DNA of 64,000 nucleotides from Lampris incognitus (taxonomy: Eukaryota > Chordata > Actinopteri > Lampriformes > Lampridae). The position numbers were made by a program, and so were the translations under genes. Numbering within the stretch: position 1 is the stretch's first letter; each line of letters begins with the position of its first letter. The stretch spans positions 29,080,009-29,144,008 of the forward strand of contig NC_079230.1 in assembly GCF_029633865.1 (NCBI RefSeq), in the 5' to 3' direction. Below are positions 20,310 through 34,553 of this stretch, one piece after another. A model generated the notes under the pieces. That model had not been told where the DNA came from and did not search any database. It worked only from the letters and a program-made list of their open reading frames with translations.

Positions 20310-22252
20310 CCGGAAAACACCAAAACATGAAGGAAGAAATCAGCGCATTGTGTGGTTAAAAGTAACAGTAGTAATACATTAGCTATCAATAATAGCTAGT
20401 AGCAAGCTTAGCTTGGAGCAGACAGGTATTTTTGTTGATTTTGGATGGATTAAGCTGGCCATGGGGTCTGCTATACTGTGACATCTATTGACGACATTGC
20501 GCTTCTTGCGTTCTGGGTTTCGGGAAGGGAAAGAAAATGACACCCCCTCCAAACTTTTCACATATCTAGTATCCGATCTGCAGATCCCATAGGCACACCG
20601 TTTCAGCATTTTGTTGTGTGTTTGCAAAGCTTGACGGACCGTTGCTAAGGTCGGATTGGACAAGCACCGTTCTGGGGAGGTACTTTGCGAAAGCTCAATT
20701 GAACTCGAGGCGTTCTAGAGGAGTGTAAAGTCTACCTCGACTGTACACAGTTACGGCTCCTGATCGGTCTAAAGTCTACGGTGAGTGAACGCTCTTTACT
20801 AATCGGAAGCCGAAAGAGCCGATTGTAGCGTACCAGTCATAGGTCCCAGATGAGACGAGCATCAAAGCTTATCAAGAGGAAGAAGAGTGGTTTTCAAAGT
20901 TTACGGCGATGTTTGTTCTTCGATGATTCGTTTGAAGGAAAAGTGTTAGCTATAGCTATTAGCGATTTTCCATAGGAACAACTACACGAACTCACAGGCT
21001 GGCGCGAATTACAAGTGGAACTACCCCGTAGTCGCCCTGTCGAGAGTCGTGTTTCCATAGCGACGTAGGAACCGCCGGGATCATGAGTTGACGTCAGCAT
21101 TTTCCGACAGCTTTCACCGCGACGTAATTATCCCATCCAGGTGGCGGGAAATGTCGAGGTAAATCGTCTCGTTTCTCCTGGAGGACTCGAGCCCCCGCTG
21201 AACCTCGTCGGTGGCGTAGTCAGCCAACAAAGCCTGCACCTCCTCGTCTGTCCGTTTCTCGGCTGATTTCTCCATTTCGCTTGATCGAAATTAAGTTTGC
21301 TACCACACAGCTTGGTTGCTGGCTTATACAATTGCGCTTGTTGAACACCGAAGTAGAAGGCTGGTTGCTTCCGACGTTCAACCAATCGGCGTCGAGCCCC
21401 TCCCAGCAGGTTTTCAGGGCCGCTCAGAAGTACCGACCCCAGAGCAGGGACTAGAGACGCTCCCTTAAAAGTCCCAGTAAGAGTTCCGGTCAGGGGTAGT
21501 TCCTCTAGTGGAAACACCAGCAAAGCTGCCGGCCCCCTAAAAGGTTCGGGTAGTTCCGCTGGTGGAAAATGGCCTTATGAGTTGTGTTGACAGGTTGCTT
21601 CACAAGGGGCGTCACTCCAGATACTGAAAGCAAAGGTTCACCTACTTTTGCCACTCACAGATGTGAAATATTGGATCATTTTGCTCAATAAATGAATGAG
21701 CAAGTATCATATTTTTGTCTCATTTGTTTAATTGGGTTTTCTTCATCTACTTTTAGGACTCGTCGCCGGACCGAATCCCCGTGTTACCCCCGCCTTGATT
21801 GGTGTCGCTAAAGCCACAATTGGCCGTGTGTGCGGGTGTGAAGCCGGATGTGAGTATGTGTCGAGGTGGCTGCAGTAGCGCCTCCTCTGATCGGTCGGGG
21901 CGCCTGTTCGGGGGAGAGGGAGAACTGGAGGAATAGCGTGATCCTGCCACGCGCTACGTCGCCCTGGCGAAACGCCTCACTGTCAGGGGAACGAAGCGGC
22001 TGGCGACTCCACATGCGTCGGAGGAGGCATGTGGTAGTCTGCAGCCCTCCCCGCAATGGCAGAGGGGATGGAGCAGAAACCGGGAGGGATCGGGAGAGTG
22101 GGGTAATTGGTCCCATATAATTGGGGAGACAAAGAGGAACGAAATCCCGATGATGAATTAAGGGACGCAAGATTATTAACACGCCGAATGTCGTAAAGTT
22201 TGTGTTTTCCTGCCTTAACGGGAACCATATTGTTTTTCTTTTGACATTTAAT

Positions 22253-22416
22253 CAGGGGAGAGCGCGAACGCAGTCCCCCACTACCAGAAATTATGCAGTC
22301 GAGATTCCCACGTTTGGGGAATTCGCACAGGTCAGCACAACCGGAGTGCAATGGTCAAGCCTCGCCGTGGGTGAACCACCTTCTTGATCATGGTGTCTCT
22401 CCTGCCAGGTAAGTAT
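22253..22416 (-). ncRNA. RNU1: U1 snRNA gene, copy 10
   Basis: Carries G17A (plus 22400) in the 5' strand of stem-loop 1. It is the only G-to-A change seen among the 27 copies. Confidence 0.95.
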
Positions 22417-22544
22417 GAACCCCAGCCATCGCACAGAGGAGCTGATTCTGACACACATCTATCTGTATGACGGTGCCACGGCATCAAGTAAAGCGACTGC
22501 TTTGTCCTCACAGAAATCAAGGTTTGTTTCTTTTAACATGTAAA

Positions 22545-22683
22545 CGGGGGAGAGCGCGAACGCAGTCCCCCACTACCGGAAATGATGCAGTCCAGAGTCT
22601 ATAACATTTGGGGAATTGACCTTTCGCAAAGTCAGTTACCGTTGCTATGACCGTCAAGCCTTTCAGAACTATCCAGGAAGTAG
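22545..22683 (-). pseudogene. U1-like snRNA relic, copy 10
   Basis: Majority form. Confidence 0.8.
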
Positions 22684-24626
22684 CCGGAAAACACCAAAAC
22701 ATGAAGGAAGAAATCAGCGCATTGTGTGGTTAAAAGTAACAGTAGTAATACATTAGCTATCAATAATAGCTAGTAGCAAGCTTAGCTTGGAGCAGACAGG
22801 TATTTTTGTTGATTTTGGATGGATTAAGCTGGCCATGGGGTCTGCTATACTGTGACATCTATTGACGACATTGCGCTTCTTGCGTTCTGGGTTTCGGGAA
22901 GGGAAAGAAAATGACACCCCCTCCAAACTTTTCACATATCTAGTATCCGATCTGCAGATCCCATAGGCACACCGTTTCAGCATTTTGTTGTGTGTTTGCA
23001 AAGCTTGACGGACCGTTGCTAAGGTCGGATTGGACAAGCACCGTTCTGGGGAGGTACTTTGCGAAAGCTCAATTGAACTCGAGGCGTTCTAGAGGAGTGT
23101 AAAGTCTACCTCGACTGTACACAGTTACGGCTCCTGATCGGTCTAAAGTCTACGGTGAGTGAACGCTCTAGACTAATCGGAAGCCGAAAGAGCCGATTGT
23201 AGCGTACCAGTCATAGGTCCCAGATGAGACGAGCATCAAAGCTTATCAAGAGGAAGAAGAGTGGTTTTCAAAGTTTACGGCGATGTTTGTTCTTCGATGA
23301 TTCGTTTGAAGGAAAAGTGTTAGCTATAGCTATTAGCGATTTTCCATGGGAACAACTACACGAACTCACAGGCTGGCGCGAATTACAAGTGGAACTACCC
23401 CGTAGTCGCCCTGTCGAGAGTCGTGTTTCCATAGCGACGTAGGAGCCGCCGGGATCATGAGTTGACGTCAACATTTTGCGACAGCTTTCACCGCGACGTA
23501 ATTATCCCATCCAGGTGGCGGGAAATGTCGAGGTAAATCGTCTCGTTTCTCCTGGAGGACTCGAGCCCCCGCTGAACCTCGTCGGTGGCGTAGTCAGCCA
23601 ACAAAGCCTGCACCTCCTCGTCTGTCCGTTTCTCGGCTGATTTCTCCATTTCGCTTGATCGAAATTAAGTTTGCTACCACACAGCTTGGTTGCTGGCTTA
23701 TACAATTGCGCTTGTTGAACACCGAAGTAGAAGGCTGGTTGCTTCCGACGTTCAACCAATCGGCGTCGAGCCCCTCCCAGCAGGTTTTCAGGGCCGCTCA
23801 GAAGTACCGACCCCAGAGCAGGGACTAGAGACGCTCCCTTAAAAGTCCCAGTAAGAGTTCCGGTCAGGGGTAGTTCCTCTAGTGGAAACACCAGCAAAGC
23901 TGCCGGCCCCCTAAAAGGTTCGGGTAGTTCCGCTGGTGGAAAATGGCCTTATGAGTTGTGTTGACAGGTTGCTTCACAAGGGGCGTCACTCCAGATACTG
24001 AAAGCAAAGGTTCACCTACTTTTGCCACTCACAGATGTGAAATATTGGATCATTTTGCTCAATAAATGAATGAGCAAGTATCATATTTTTGTCTCATTTG
24101 TTTAATTGGGTTTTCTTCATCTACTTTTAGGACTCGTCGCCGGACCGAATCCCCGTGTTACCCCCGCCTTGATTGGTGTCGCTAAAGCCACAATTGGCCG
24201 TGTGTGCGGGTGTGAAGCCGGATGTGAGTATGTGTCGAGGTGGCTGCAGTAGCGCCTCCTCTGATCGGTCGGGGCGCCTGTTCGGGGGAGAGGGAGAACT
24301 GGAGGAATAGCGTGATCCTGCCACGCGCTACGTCGCCCTGGCGAAACGCCTCACTGTCAGGGGAACGAAGCGGCTGGCGACTCCACATGCGTCGGAGGAG
24401 GCATGTGGTAGTCTGCAGCCCTCCCCGCAATGGCAGAGGGGATGGAGCAGAAACCGGGAGGGATCGGAAGAGTGGGGTAATTGGTCCCATATAATTGGGG
24501 AGACAAAGAGGAACGAAACCCCGATGATGAATTAAGGGACGCAAGATTATTAACACGCCGAATGTCGTAAAGTTTGTGTTTTCCTGCCTTAACGGGAACC
24601 ATATTGTTTTTCTTTTGACATTTAAT

Positions 24627-24790
24627 CAGGGGAGAGCGCGAACGCAGTCCCCCACTACCAGAAATTATGCAGTCGAGATTCCCACGTTTGGGGAATTCGC
24701 ACAGGTCAGCACAACCGGAGTGCAATGGTCAAGCCTCGCCGTGGGTGAACCACCTTCTTGATCATGGTGTCTCCCCTGCCAGGTAAGTAT
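24627..24790 (-). ncRNA. RNU1: U1 snRNA gene, copy 11
   Basis: Majority sequence; I see no changes in the 164 nt. Confidence 0.97.
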
Positions 24791-24918
24791 GAACCCCAGC
24801 CATCGCACAGAGGAGCTGATTCTGACACACATCTATCTGTATGACGGTGCCACGGCATCAAGTAAAGCGACTGCTTTGTCCTCACAGAAATCAAGGTTTG
24901 TTTCTTTTAACATGTAAA

Positions 24919-25057
24919 CGGGGGAGAGCGCGAACGCAGTCCCCCACTACCGGAAATGATGCAGTCCAGAGTCTATAACATTTGGGGAATTGACCTTTCG
25001 CAAAGTCAGTTACCGTTGCTATGACCGTCAAGCCTTTCAGAACTATCCAGGAAGTAG
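24919..25057 (-). pseudogene. U1-like snRNA relic, copy 11
   Basis: Majority form. Confidence 0.8.
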
Positions 25058-27000
25058 CCGGAAAACACCAAAACATGAAGGAAGAAATCAGCGCATTGTG
25101 TGGTTAAAAGTAACAGTAGTAATACATTAGCTATCAATAATAGCTAGTAGCAAGCTTAGCTTGGAGCAGACAGGTATTTTTGTTGATTTTGGATGGATTA
25201 AGCTGGCCATGGGGTCTGCTATACTGTGACATCTATTGACGACATTGCGCTTCTTGCGTTCTGGGTTTCGGGAAGGGAAAGAAAATGACACCCCCTCCAA
25301 ACTTTTCACATATCTAGTATCCGATCTGCAGATCCCATAGGCACACCGTTTCAGCATTTTGTTGTGTGTTTGCAAAGCTTGACGGACCGTTGCTAAGGTC
25401 GGATTGGACAAGCACCGTTCTGGGGAGGTACTTTGCGAAAGCTCAATTGAACTCGAGGCGTTCTAGAGGAGTGTAAAGTCTACCTCGACTGTACACAGTT
25501 ACGGCTCCTGATCGGTCTAAAGTCTACGGTGAGTGAACGCTCTAGACTAATCGGAAGCCGAAAGAGCCGATTGTAGCGTACCAGTCATAGGTCCCAGATG
25601 AGACGAGCATCAAAGCTTATCAAGAGGAAGAAGAGTGGTTTTCAAAGTTTACGGCGATGTTTGTTCTTCGATGATTCGTTTGAAGGAAAAGTGTTAGCTA
25701 TAGCTATTAGCGATTTTCCATAGGAACAACTACACGAACTCACAGGCTGGCGCGAATTACAAGTGGAACTACCCCGTAGTCGCCCTGTCGAGAGTCGTGT
25801 TTCCATAGCGACGTAGGAGCCGCCGGGATCATGAGTTGACGTCAACATTTTGCGACAGCTTTCACCGCGACGTAATTATCCCATCCAGGTGGCGGGAAAT
25901 GTCGAGGTAAATCGTCTCGTTTCTCCTGGAGGACTCGAGCCCCCGCTGAACCTCGTCGGTGGCGTAGTCAGCCAACAAAGCCTGCACCTCCTCGTCTGTC
26001 CGTTTCTCGGCTGATTTCTCCATTTCGCTTGATCGAAATTAAGTTTGCTACCACACAGCTTGGTTGCTGGCTTATACAATTGCGCTTGTTGAACACCGAA
26101 GTAGAAGGCTGGTTGCTTCCGACGTTCAACCAATCGGCGTCGAGCCCCTCCCAGCAGGTTTTCAGGGCCGCTCAGAAGTACCGACCCCAGAGCAGGGACT
26201 AGAGACGCTCCCTTAAAAGTCCCAGTAAGAGTTCCGGTCAGGGGTAGTTCCTCTAGTGGAAACACCAGCAAAGCTGCCGGCCCCCTAAAAGGTTCGGGTA
26301 GTTCCGCTGGTGGAAAATGGCCTTATGAGTTGTGTTGACAGGTTGCTTCACAAGGGGCGTCACTCCAGATACTGAAAGCAAAGGTTCACCTACTTTTGCC
26401 ACTCACAGATGTGAAATATTGGATCATTTTGCTCAATAAATGAATGAGCAAGTATCATATTTTTGTCTCATTTGTTTAATTGGGTTTTCTTCATCTACTT
26501 TTAGGACTCGTCGCCGGACCGAATCCCCGTGTTACCCCCGCCTTGATTGGTGTCGCTAAAGCCACAATTGGCCGTGTGTGCGGGTGTGAAGCCGGATGTG
26601 AGTATGTGTCGAGGTGGCTGCAGTAGCGCCTCCTCTGATCGGTCGGGGCGCCTGTTCGGGGGAGAGGGAGAACTGGAGGAATAGCGTGATCCTGCCACGC
26701 GCTACGTCGCCCTGGCGAAACGCCTCACTGTCAGGGGAACGAAGCGGCTGGCGACTCCACATGCGTCGGAGGAGGCATGTGGTAGTCTGCAGCCCTCCCC
26801 GCAATGGCAGAGGGGATGGAGCAGAAACCGGGAGGGATCGGAAGAGTGGGGTAATTGGTCCCATATAATTGGGGAGACAAAGAGGAACGAAATCCCGATG
26901 ATGAATTAAGGGACGCAAGATTATTAACACGCCGAATGTCGTAAAGTTTGTGTTTTCCTGCCTTAACGGGAACCATATTGTTTTTCTTTTGACATTTAAT

Positions 27001-27164
27001 CAGGGGAGAGCGCGAACGCAGTCCCCCACTACCAGAAATTATGCAGTCGAGACTCCCACGTTTGGGGAATTCGCACAGGTCAGCACAACCGGAGTGCAAT
27101 GGTCAAGCCTCGCCGTGGGTGAACCACCTTCTTGATCATGGTGTCTCCCCTGCCAGGTAAGTAT
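27001..27164 (-). ncRNA. RNU1: U1 snRNA gene, copy 12
   Basis: Carries A112G only. Shares flank markers with copies 10 and 14, two units to either side. Confidence 0.96.
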
Positions 27165-27292
27165 GAACCCCAGCCATCGCACAGAGGAGCTGATTCTGAC
27201 ACACATCTATCTGTATGACGGTGCCACGGCATCAAGTAAAGCGACTGCTTTGTCCTCACAGAAATCAAGGTTTGTTTCTTTTAACATGTAAA

Positions 27293-27431
27293 CGGGGGAG
27301 AGCGCGAACGCAGTCCCCCACTACCGGAAATGATGCAGTCCAGAGTCTATAACATTTGGGGAATTGACCTTTCGCAAAGTCAGTTACCGTTGCTATGACC
27401 GTCAAGCCTTTCAGAACTATCCAGGAAGTAG
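27293..27431 (-). pseudogene. U1-like snRNA relic, copy 12
   Basis: Majority form. Confidence 0.8.
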
Positions 27432-29374
27432 CCGGAAAACACCAAAACATGAAGGAAGAAATCAGCGCATTGTGTGGTTAAAAGTAACAGTAGTAATACA
27501 TTAGCTATCAATAATAGCTAGTAGCAAGCTTAGCTTGGAGCAGACAGGTATTTTTGTTGATTTTGGATGGATTAAGCTGGCCATGGGGTCTGCTATACTG
27601 TGACATCTATTGACGACATTGCGCTTCTTGCGTTCTGGGTTTCGGGAAGGGAAAGAAAATGACACCCCCTCCAAACTTTTCACATATCTAGTATCCGATC
27701 TGCAGATCCCATAGGCACACCGTTTCAGCATTTTGTTGTGTGTTTGCAAAGCTTGACGGACCGTTGCTAAGGTCGGATTGGACAAGCACCGTTCTGGGGA
27801 GGTACTTTGCGAAAGCTCAATTGAACTCGAGGCGTTCTAGAGGAGTGTAAAGTCTACCTCGACTGTACACAGTTACGGCTCCTGATCGGTCTAAAGTCTA
27901 CGGTGAGTGAACGCTCTAGACTAATCGGAAGCCGAAAGAGCCGATTGTAGCGTACCAGTCATAGGTCCCAGATGAGACGAGCATCAAAGCTTATCAAGAG
28001 GAAGAAGAGTGGTTTTCAAAGTTTACGGCGATGTTTGTTCTTCGATGATTCGTTTGAAGGAAAAGTGTTAGCTATAGCTATTAGCGATTTTCCATGGGAA
28101 CAACTACACGAACTCACAGGCTGGCGCGAATTACAAGTGGAACTACCCCGTAGTCGCCCTGTCGAGAGTCGTGTTTCCATAGCGACGTAGGAGCCGCCGG
28201 GATCATGAGTTGACGTCAACATTTTGCGACAGCTTTCACCGCGACGTAATTATCCCATCCAGGTGGCGGGAAATGTCGAGGTAAATCGTCTCGTTTCTCC
28301 TGGAGGACTCGAGCCCCCGCTGAACCTCGTCGGTGGCGTAGTCAGCCAACAAAGCCTGCACCTCCTCGTCTGTCCGTTTCTCGGCTGATTTCTCCATTTC
28401 GCTTGATCGAAATTAAGTTTGCTACCACACAGCTTGGTTGCTGGCTTATACAATTGCGCTTGTTGAACACCGAAGTAGAAGGCTGGTTGCTTCCGACGTT
28501 CAACCAATCGGCGTCGAGCCCCTCCCAGCAGGTTTTCAGGGCCGCTCAGAAGTACCGACCCCAGAGCAGGGACTAGAGACGCTCCCTTAAAAGTCCCAGT
28601 AAGAGTTCCGGTCAGGGGTAGTTCCTCTAGTGGAAACACCAGCAAAGCTGCCGGCCCCCTAAAAGGTTCGGGTAGTTCCGCTGGTGGAAAATGGCCTTAT
28701 GAGTTGTGTTGACAGGTTGCTTCACAAGGGGCGTCACTCCAGATACTGAAAGCAAAGGTTCACCTACTTTTGCCACTCACAGATGTGAAATATTGGATCA
28801 TTTTGCTCAATAAATGAATGAGCAAGTATCATATTTTTGTCTCATTTGTTTAATTGGGTTTTCTTCATCTACTTTTAGGACTCGTCGCCGGACCGAATCC
28901 CCGTGTTACCCCCGCCTTGATTGGTGTCGCTAAAGCCACAATTGGCCGTGTGTGCGGGTGTGAAGCCGGATGTGAGTATGTGTCGAGGTGGCTGCAGTAG
29001 CGCCTCCTCTGATCGGTCGGGGCGCCTGTTCGGGGGAGAGGGAGAACTGGAGGAATAGCGTGATCCTGCCACGCGCTACGTCGCCCTGGCGAAACGCCTC
29101 ACTGTCAGGGGAACGAAGCGGCTGGCGACTCCACATGCGTCGGAGGAGGCATGTGGTAGTCTGCAGCCCTCCCCGCAATGGCAGAGGGGATGGAGCAGAA
29201 ACCGGGAGGGATCGGAAGAGTGGGGTAATTGGTCCCATATAATTGGGGAGACAAAGAGGAACGAAACCCCGATGATGAATTAAGGGACGCAAGATTATTA
29301 ACACGCCGAATGTCGTAAAGTTTGTGTTTTCCTGCCTTAACGGGAACCATATTGTTTTTCTTTTGACATTTAAT

Positions 29375-29538
29375 CAGGGGAGAGCGCGAACGCAGTCCCC
29401 CACTACCAGAAATTATGCAGTCGAGATTCCCACGTTTGGGGAATTCGCACAGGTCAGCACAACCGGAGTGCAATGGTCAAGCCTCGCCGTGGGTGAACCA
29501 CCTTCTTGATCATGGTGTCTCCCCTGCCAGGTAAGTAT
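29375..29538 (-). ncRNA. RNU1: U1 snRNA gene, copy 13
   Basis: Majority sequence; I see no changes in the 164 nt. Confidence 0.97.
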
Positions 29539-29666
29539 GAACCCCAGCCATCGCACAGAGGAGCTGATTCTGACACACATCTATCTGTATGACGGTGCCA
29601 CGGCATCAAGTAAAGCGACTGCTTTGTCCTCACAGAAATCAAGGTTTGTTTCTTTTAACATGTAAA

Positions 29667-29805
29667 CGGGGGAGAGCGCGAACGCAGTCCCCCACTACCG
29701 GAAATGATGCAGTCCAGAGTCTATAACATTTGGGGAATTGACCTTTCGCAAAGTCAGTTACCGTTGCTATGACCGTCAAGCCTTTCAGAACTATCCAGGA
29801 AGTAG
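29667..29805 (-). pseudogene. U1-like snRNA relic, copy 13
   Basis: Majority form. Confidence 0.8.
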
Positions 29806-31748
29806 CCGGAAAACACCAAAACATGAAGGAAGAAATCAGCGCATTGTGTGGTTAAAAGTAACAGTAGTAATACATTAGCTATCAATAATAGCTAGTAGCA
29901 AGCTTAGCTTGGAGCAGACAGGTATTTTTGTTGATTTTGGATGGATTAAGCTGGCCATGGGGTCTGCTATACTGTGACATCTATTGACGACATTGCGCTT
30001 CTTGCGTTCTGGGTTTCGGGAAGGGAAAGAAAATGACACCCCCTCCAAACTTTTCACATATCTAGTATCCGATCTGCAGATCCCATAGGCACACCGTTTC
30101 AGCATTTTGTTGTGTGTTTGCAAAGCTTGACGGACCGTTGCTAAGGTCGGATTGGACAAGCACCGTTCTGGGGAGGTACTTTGCGAAAGCTCAATTGAAC
30201 TCGAGGCGTTCTAGAGGAGTGTAAAGTCTACCTCGACTGTACACAGTTACGGCTCCTGATCGGTCTAAAGTCTACGGTGAGTGAACGCTCTAGACTAATC
30301 GGAAGCCGAAAGAGCCGATTGTAGCGTACCAGTCATAGGTCCCAGATGAGACGAGCATCAAAGCTTATCAAGAGGAAGAAGAGTGGTTTTCAAAGTTTAC
30401 GGCGATGTTTGTTCTTCGATGATTCGTTTGAAGGAAAAGTGTTAGCTATAGCTATTAGCGATTTTCCATAGGAACAACTACACGAACTCACAGGCTGGCG
30501 CGAATTACAAGTGGAACTACCCCGTAGTCGCCCTGTCGAGAGTCGTGTTTCCATAGCGACGTAGGAGCCGCCGGGATCATGAGTTGACGTCAACATTTTG
30601 CGACAGCTTTCACCGCGACGTAATTATCCCATCCAGGTGGCGGGAAATGTCGAGGTAAATCGTCTCGTTTCTCCTGGAGGACTCGAGCCCCCGCTGAACC
30701 TCGTCGGTGGCGTAGTCAGCCAACAAAGCCTGCACCTCCTCGTCTGTCCGTTTCTCGGCTGATTTCTCCATTTCGCTTGATCGAAATTAAGTTTGCTACC
30801 ACACAGCTTGGTTGCTGGCTTATACAATTGCGCTTGTTGAACACCGAAGTAGAAGGCTGGTTGCTTCCGACGTTCAACCAATCGGCGTCGAGCCCCTCCC
30901 AGCAGGTTTTCAGGGCCGCTCAGAAGTACCGACCCCAGAGCAGGGACTAGAGACGCTCCCTTAAAAGTCCCAGTAAGAGTTCCGGTCAGGGGTAGTTCCT
31001 CTAGTGGAAACACCAGCAAAGCTGCCGGCCCCCTAAAAGGTTCGGGTAGTTCCGCTGGTGGAAAATGGCCTTATGAGTTGTGTTGACAGGTTGCTTCACA
31101 AGGGGCGTCACTCCAGATACTGAAAGCAAAGGTTCACCTACTTTTGCCACTCACAGATGTGAAATATTGGATCATTTTGCTCAATAAATGAATGAGCAAG
31201 TATCATATTTTTGTCTCATTTGTTTAATTGGGTTTTCTTCATCTACTTTTAGGACTCGTCGCCGGACCGAATCCCCGTGTTACCCCCGCCTTGATTGGTG
31301 TCGCTAAAGCCACAATTGGCCGTGTGTGCGGGTGTGAAGCCGGATGTGAGTATGTGTCGAGGTGGCTGCAGTAGCGCCTCCTCTGATCGGTCGGGGCGCC
31401 TGTTCGGGGGAGAGGGAGAACTGGAGGAATAGCGTGATCCTGCCACGCGCTACGTCGCCCTGGCGAAACGCCTCACTGTCAGGGGAACGAAGCGGCTGGC
31501 GACTCCACATGCGTCGGAGGAGGCATGTGGTAGTCTGCAGCCCTCCCCGCAATGGCAGAGGGGATGGAGCAGAAACCGGGAGGGATCGGAAGAGTGGGGT
31601 AATTGGTCCCATATAATTGGGGAGACAAAGAGGAACGAAATCCCGATGATGAATTAAGGGACGCAAGATTATTAACACGCCGAATGTCGTAAAGTTTGTG
31701 TTTTCCTGCCTTAACGGGAACCATATTGTTTTTCTTTTGACATTTAAT

Positions 31749-31912
31749 CAGGGGAGAGCGCGAACGCAGTCCCCCACTACCAGAAATTATGCAGTCGAGA
31801 CTCCCACGTTTGGGGAATTCGCACAGGTCAGCACAACCGGAGTGCAATGGTCAAGCCTCGCCGTGGGTGAACCACCTTCTTGATCATGGTGTCTCCCCTG
31901 CCAGGTAAGTAT
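31749..31912 (-). ncRNA. RNU1: U1 snRNA gene, copy 14
   Basis: Carries A112G only. Confidence 0.96.
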
Positions 31913-32040
31913 GAACCCCAGCCATCGCACAGAGGAGCTGATTCTGACACACATCTATCTGTATGACGGTGCCACGGCATCAAGTAAAGCGACTGCTTTG
32001 TCCTCACAGAAATCAAGGTTTGTTTCTTTTAACATGTAAA

Positions 32041-32179
32041 CGGGGGAGAGCGCGAACGCAGTCCCCCACTACCGGAAATGATGCAGTCCAGAGTCTATAA
32101 CATTTGGGGAATTGACCTTTCGCAAAGTCAGTTACCGTTGCTATGACCGTCAAGCCTTTCAGAACTATCCAGGAAGTAG
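32041..32179 (-). pseudogene. U1-like snRNA relic, copy 14
   Basis: Majority form. Confidence 0.8.
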
Positions 32180-34122
32180 CCGGAAAACACCAAAACATGA
32201 AGGAAGAAATCAGCGCATTGTGTGGTTAAAAGTAACAGTAGTAATACATTAGCTATCAATAATAGCTAGTAGCAAGCTTAGCTTGGAGCAGACAGGTATT
32301 TTTGTTGATTTTGGATGGATTAAGCTGGCCATGGGGTCTGCTATACTGTGACATCTATTGACGACATTGCGCTTCTTGCGTTCTGGGTTTCGGGAAGGGA
32401 AAGAAAATGACACCCCCTCCAAACTTTTCACATATCTAGTATCCGATCTGCAGATCCCATAGGCACACCGTTTCAGCATTTTGTTGTGTGTTTGCAAAGC
32501 TTGACGGACCGTTGCTAAGGTCGGATTGGACAAGCACCGTTCTGGGGAGGTACTTTGCGAAAGCTCAATTGAACTCGAGGCGTTCTAGAGGAGTGTAAAG
32601 TCTACCTCGACTGTACACAGTTACGGCTCCTGATCGGTCTAAAGTCTACGGTGAGTGAACGCTCTTTACTAATCGGAAGCCGAAAGAGCCGATTGTAGCG
32701 TACCAGTCATAGGTCCCAGATGAGACGAGCATCAAAGCTTATCAAGAGGAAGAAGAGTGGTTTTCAAAGTTTACGGCGATGTTTGTTCTTCGATGATTCG
32801 TTTGAAGGAAAAGTGTTAGCTATAGCTATTAGCGATTTTCCATAGGAACAACTACACGAACTCACAGGCTGGCGCGAATTACAAGTGGAACTACCCCGTA
32901 GTCGCCCTGTCGAGAGTCGTGTTTCCATAGCGACGTAGGAACCGCCGGGATCATGAGTTGACGTCAGCATTTTGCGACAGCTTTCACCGCGACGTAATTA
33001 TCCCATCCAGGTGGCGGGAAATGTCGAGGTAAATCGTCTCGTTTCTCCTGGAGGACTCGAGCCCCCGCTGAACCTCGTCGGTGGCGTAGTCAGCCAACAA
33101 AGCCTGCACCTCCTCGTCTGTCCGTTTCTCGGCTGATTTCTCCATTTCGCTTGATCGAAATTAAGTTTGCTACCACACAGCTTGGTTGCTGGCTTATACA
33201 ATTGCGCTTGTTGAACACCGAAGTAGAAGGCTGGTTGCTTCCGACGTTCAACCAATCGGCGTCGAGCCTCTCCCAGCAGGTTTTCAGGGCCGCTCAGAAG
33301 TACCGACCCCAGAGCAGGGACTAGAGACGCTCCCTTAAAAGTCCCAGTAAGAGTTCCGGTCAGGGGTAGTTCCTCTAGTGGAAACACCAGCAAAGCTGCC
33401 GGCCCCCTAAAAGGATCGGGTAGTTCCGCTGGTGGAAAATGGCCTTATGAGTTGTGTTGACAGGTTGCTTCACAAGGGGCGTCACTCCAGATACTGAAAG
33501 CAAAGGTTCACCTACTTTTGCCACTCACAGATGTGAAATATTGGATCATTTTGCTCAATAAATGAATGAGCAAGTATCATATTTTTGTCTCATTTGTTTA
33601 ATTGGGTTTTCTTCATCTACTTTTAGGACTCGTCGCCGGACCGAATCCCCGTGTTACCCCCGCCTTGATTGGTGTCGCTAAAGCCACAATTGGCCGTGTG
33701 TGCGGGTGTGAAGCCGGATGTGAGTATGTGTCGAGGTGGCTGCAGTAGCGCCTCCTCTGATCGGTCGGGGCGCCTGTTCGGGGGAGAGGGAGAACTGGAG
33801 GAATAGCGTGATCCTGCCACGCGCTACGTCGCCCTGGCGAAACGCCTCACTGTCAGGGGAACGAAGCGGCTGGCGACTCCACATGCGTCGGAGGAGGCAT
33901 GTGGTAGTCTGCAGCCCTCCCCGCAATGGCAGAGGGGATGGAGCAGAAACCGGGAGGGATCGGAAGAGTGGGGTAATTGGTCCCATATAATTGGGGAGAC
34001 AAAGAGGAACGAAACCCCGATGATGAATTAAGGGACGCAAGATTATTAACACGCCGAATGTCGTAAAGTTTGTGTTTTCCTGCCTTAACGGGAACCATAT
34101 TGTTTTTCTTTTGACATTTAAT

Positions 34123-34286
34123 CAGGGGAGAACGCGAACGCAGTCCCCCACTACCATAAATTATGCAGTCGAGATTCCCACGCTTGGGGCATTCGCACAG
34201 GTCAGCACAACCGGAGTGCAATGGTCAAGCCTCGCCGTGGGTGAACCACCTTCTTGATCATGGTGTCTCCCCTGCCAGGTAAGTAT
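34123..34286 (-). ncRNA. RNU1: U1 snRNA gene, copy 15 (diverged)
   Basis: Four private changes: C155U (plus 34132), C130A inside the Sm site (34157), A104G (34183) and U97G (34190), which breaks a stem 3 pair. The Sm site becomes AATTTATGG and may still bind Sm proteins. The 5' end and both protein-binding loops are intact. The copy may be weakened or on the way to a pseudogene. Confidence 0.85.
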
Positions 34287-34414
34287 GAACCCCAGCCATC
34301 GCACAGAGGAGCTGATTCTGACACACATCTATCTGTATGACGGTGCCACGGCATCAAGTAAAGCGACTGCTTTGTCCTCACAGAAATCAAGGTTTGTTTC
34401 TTTTAACATGTAAA

Positions 34415-34553
34415 CGGGGGAGAGCGCGAACGCAGTCCCCCACTACCGGAAATGATGCAGTCCAGAGTCTATAACATTTGGGGAATTGACCTTTCGCAAA
34501 GTCAGTTACCGTTGCTATGACCGTCAAGCCTTTCAGAACTATCCAGGAAGTAG
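34415..34553 (-). pseudogene. U1-like snRNA relic, copy 15
   Basis: Majority form, although the U1 gene next to it has four changes. One change lies just upstream, near 34557. Confidence 0.8.
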
